Source of the DNA: Yarrowia lipolytica | Lineage: Eukaryota; Ascomycota; Dipodascomycetes; Dipodascales | NCBI RefSeq assembly: GCF_001761485.1 | Contig: NC_090775.1 | Span: forward strand, 3,727,001-3,791,000 | Length of the DNA stretch: 64,000 nucleotides | Direction: 5' to 3' | Part shown: positions 63,662 to 64,000 of the stretch, one piece after another | Layout: each line of letters starts with the position of its first letter | Numbering within the stretch: position 1 is the stretch's first letter | Made by a program: the position numbers and the translations under genes | Notes under the pieces: model-generated | Told to the model about the DNA's origin: nothing | The model's input: the letters and a program-made list of their open reading frames with translations, nothing else | Database searches by the model: none

Positions 63662-64000
63662 CTAGTAGTCGTACTCAGGATGCTCCTCCTCCTCAGGCTT
63701 CACGAATCCCAGCTCAGTAAGCACCTTGAGAGGGGTTTCCTCTTTGAAGATGTCCAGCTGCTCCTGAGACTTGGCCAGCAATAGACCTACGGTTCCAGTA
63801 GCATTCACGCTGATGTCCTTGTATGACTCCTTGCTTCGAGGCACAGCCATGACCCATTTGTCGGTGAAGACAACATTGTATGAGATGCTGGGAGCATCAT
63901 TGACTCTGAGCTCGGTCAGAACTCGGGACAACACAGTGCTGAATTTGAATCCCAGCTCCTCGGCAACGGGGTCCTCAATGGCCACCTCAGTGTCGTTATC
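63662..64000 (-). CDS. Ap4A phosphorylase (APA1/APA2-like), C-terminal part
   Basis: The last 112 codons of a gene running off the right edge are visible; the 5' part is missing. The segment SYNVVFTDKWVMAVPRSKESYKDISVNATGTVG matches the C-terminal domain of fungal ATP adenylyltransferases. These split diadenosine tetraphosphate with phosphate, giving ADP and ATP. The catalytic HxHxQ motif would lie beyond the window. The C terminus (FVKPEEEEHPEYDY) is acidic. The frame stays open to base 64000. The assignment is fairly confident, but the Apa1 versus Apa2 choice is not made. Confidence 0.75.
   Translation of the reverse strand, partial: DNDTEVAIEDPVAEELGFKFSTVLSRVLTELRVNDAPSISYNVVFTDKWVMAVPRSKESYKDISVNATGTVGLLLAKSQEQLDIFKEETPLKVLTELGFVKPEEEEHPEYDY

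Overview
The window is yeast nuclear DNA and almost certainly comes from Yarrowia lipolytica or a very close relative. Four things support this. The proteins are hemiascomycete orthologues such as PKR1, ARV1, RSC9, BMT2 and OAR1. Arginine is written mostly as CGA in the highly biased genes. The three introns I could place follow the Yarrowia pattern, with GTGAGT at the 5' end and CTAAC only a few bases before the 3' AG. Intergenic regions are long and carry many GTAC-centred short repeats. The organism call is inference from these features; no database was searched.

Layout. 0-6 kb: a HOL1-like MFS transporter, two intron-containing tRNA genes (Ser-UGA and Arg-UCG), a coding-like relic, and a short-chain dehydrogenase. 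6-13 kb: methionyl-tRNA synthetase (MES1), a 2.9-kb gene-poor gap, and a long coiled-coil protein. 13-24 kb: a 3.5-kb gap, an orphan membrane protein, an MSC1/ISH1-type repeat protein, TIM22 (two exons), and a mitochondrial OAR1-like reductase. 24-36 kb: RSC9, PKR1, a small DUF2462 protein, ADE6 and an OPT oligopeptide transporter. 36-46 kb: a 3.1-kb gap, AVT1, BMT2, a second coiled-coil protein, PNP1 and SEC13. 47-55 kb: TFB2, a GCIP-like acidic protein, VPS1 (two exons), and a small single-span membrane protein. 55-64 kb: a large ULS1-type SNF2/RING translocase, ARV1, eIF3j (HCR1), a SET-domain methyltransferase, and the 3' end of an Ap4A phosphorylase gene running off the window.

The genes do not form a cluster with a shared function. 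They are typical eukaryotic single-gene units on both strands, covering translation (MES1, HCR1, tRNAs, BMT2), membrane traffic (SEC13, VPS1, ARV1, PKR1), chromatin and transcription (RSC9, ULS1-like, TFB2), purine metabolism (ADE6, PNP1) and transport (MFS, OPT, AVT1). I recognise no retroelement, virus fossil, rRNA, CRISPR array or secondary-metabolite cluster.

I did not find a clearly new biological system. The points most worth a second look are the SEC13 start codon standing alone in its exon, an overlapping upstream ORF on ADE6, dense GTAC-repeat islands in intergenic DNA, two coding-like stretches without an intact gene, an 18-bp perfect palindrome, and a (CA)12 tract abutting a start codon.
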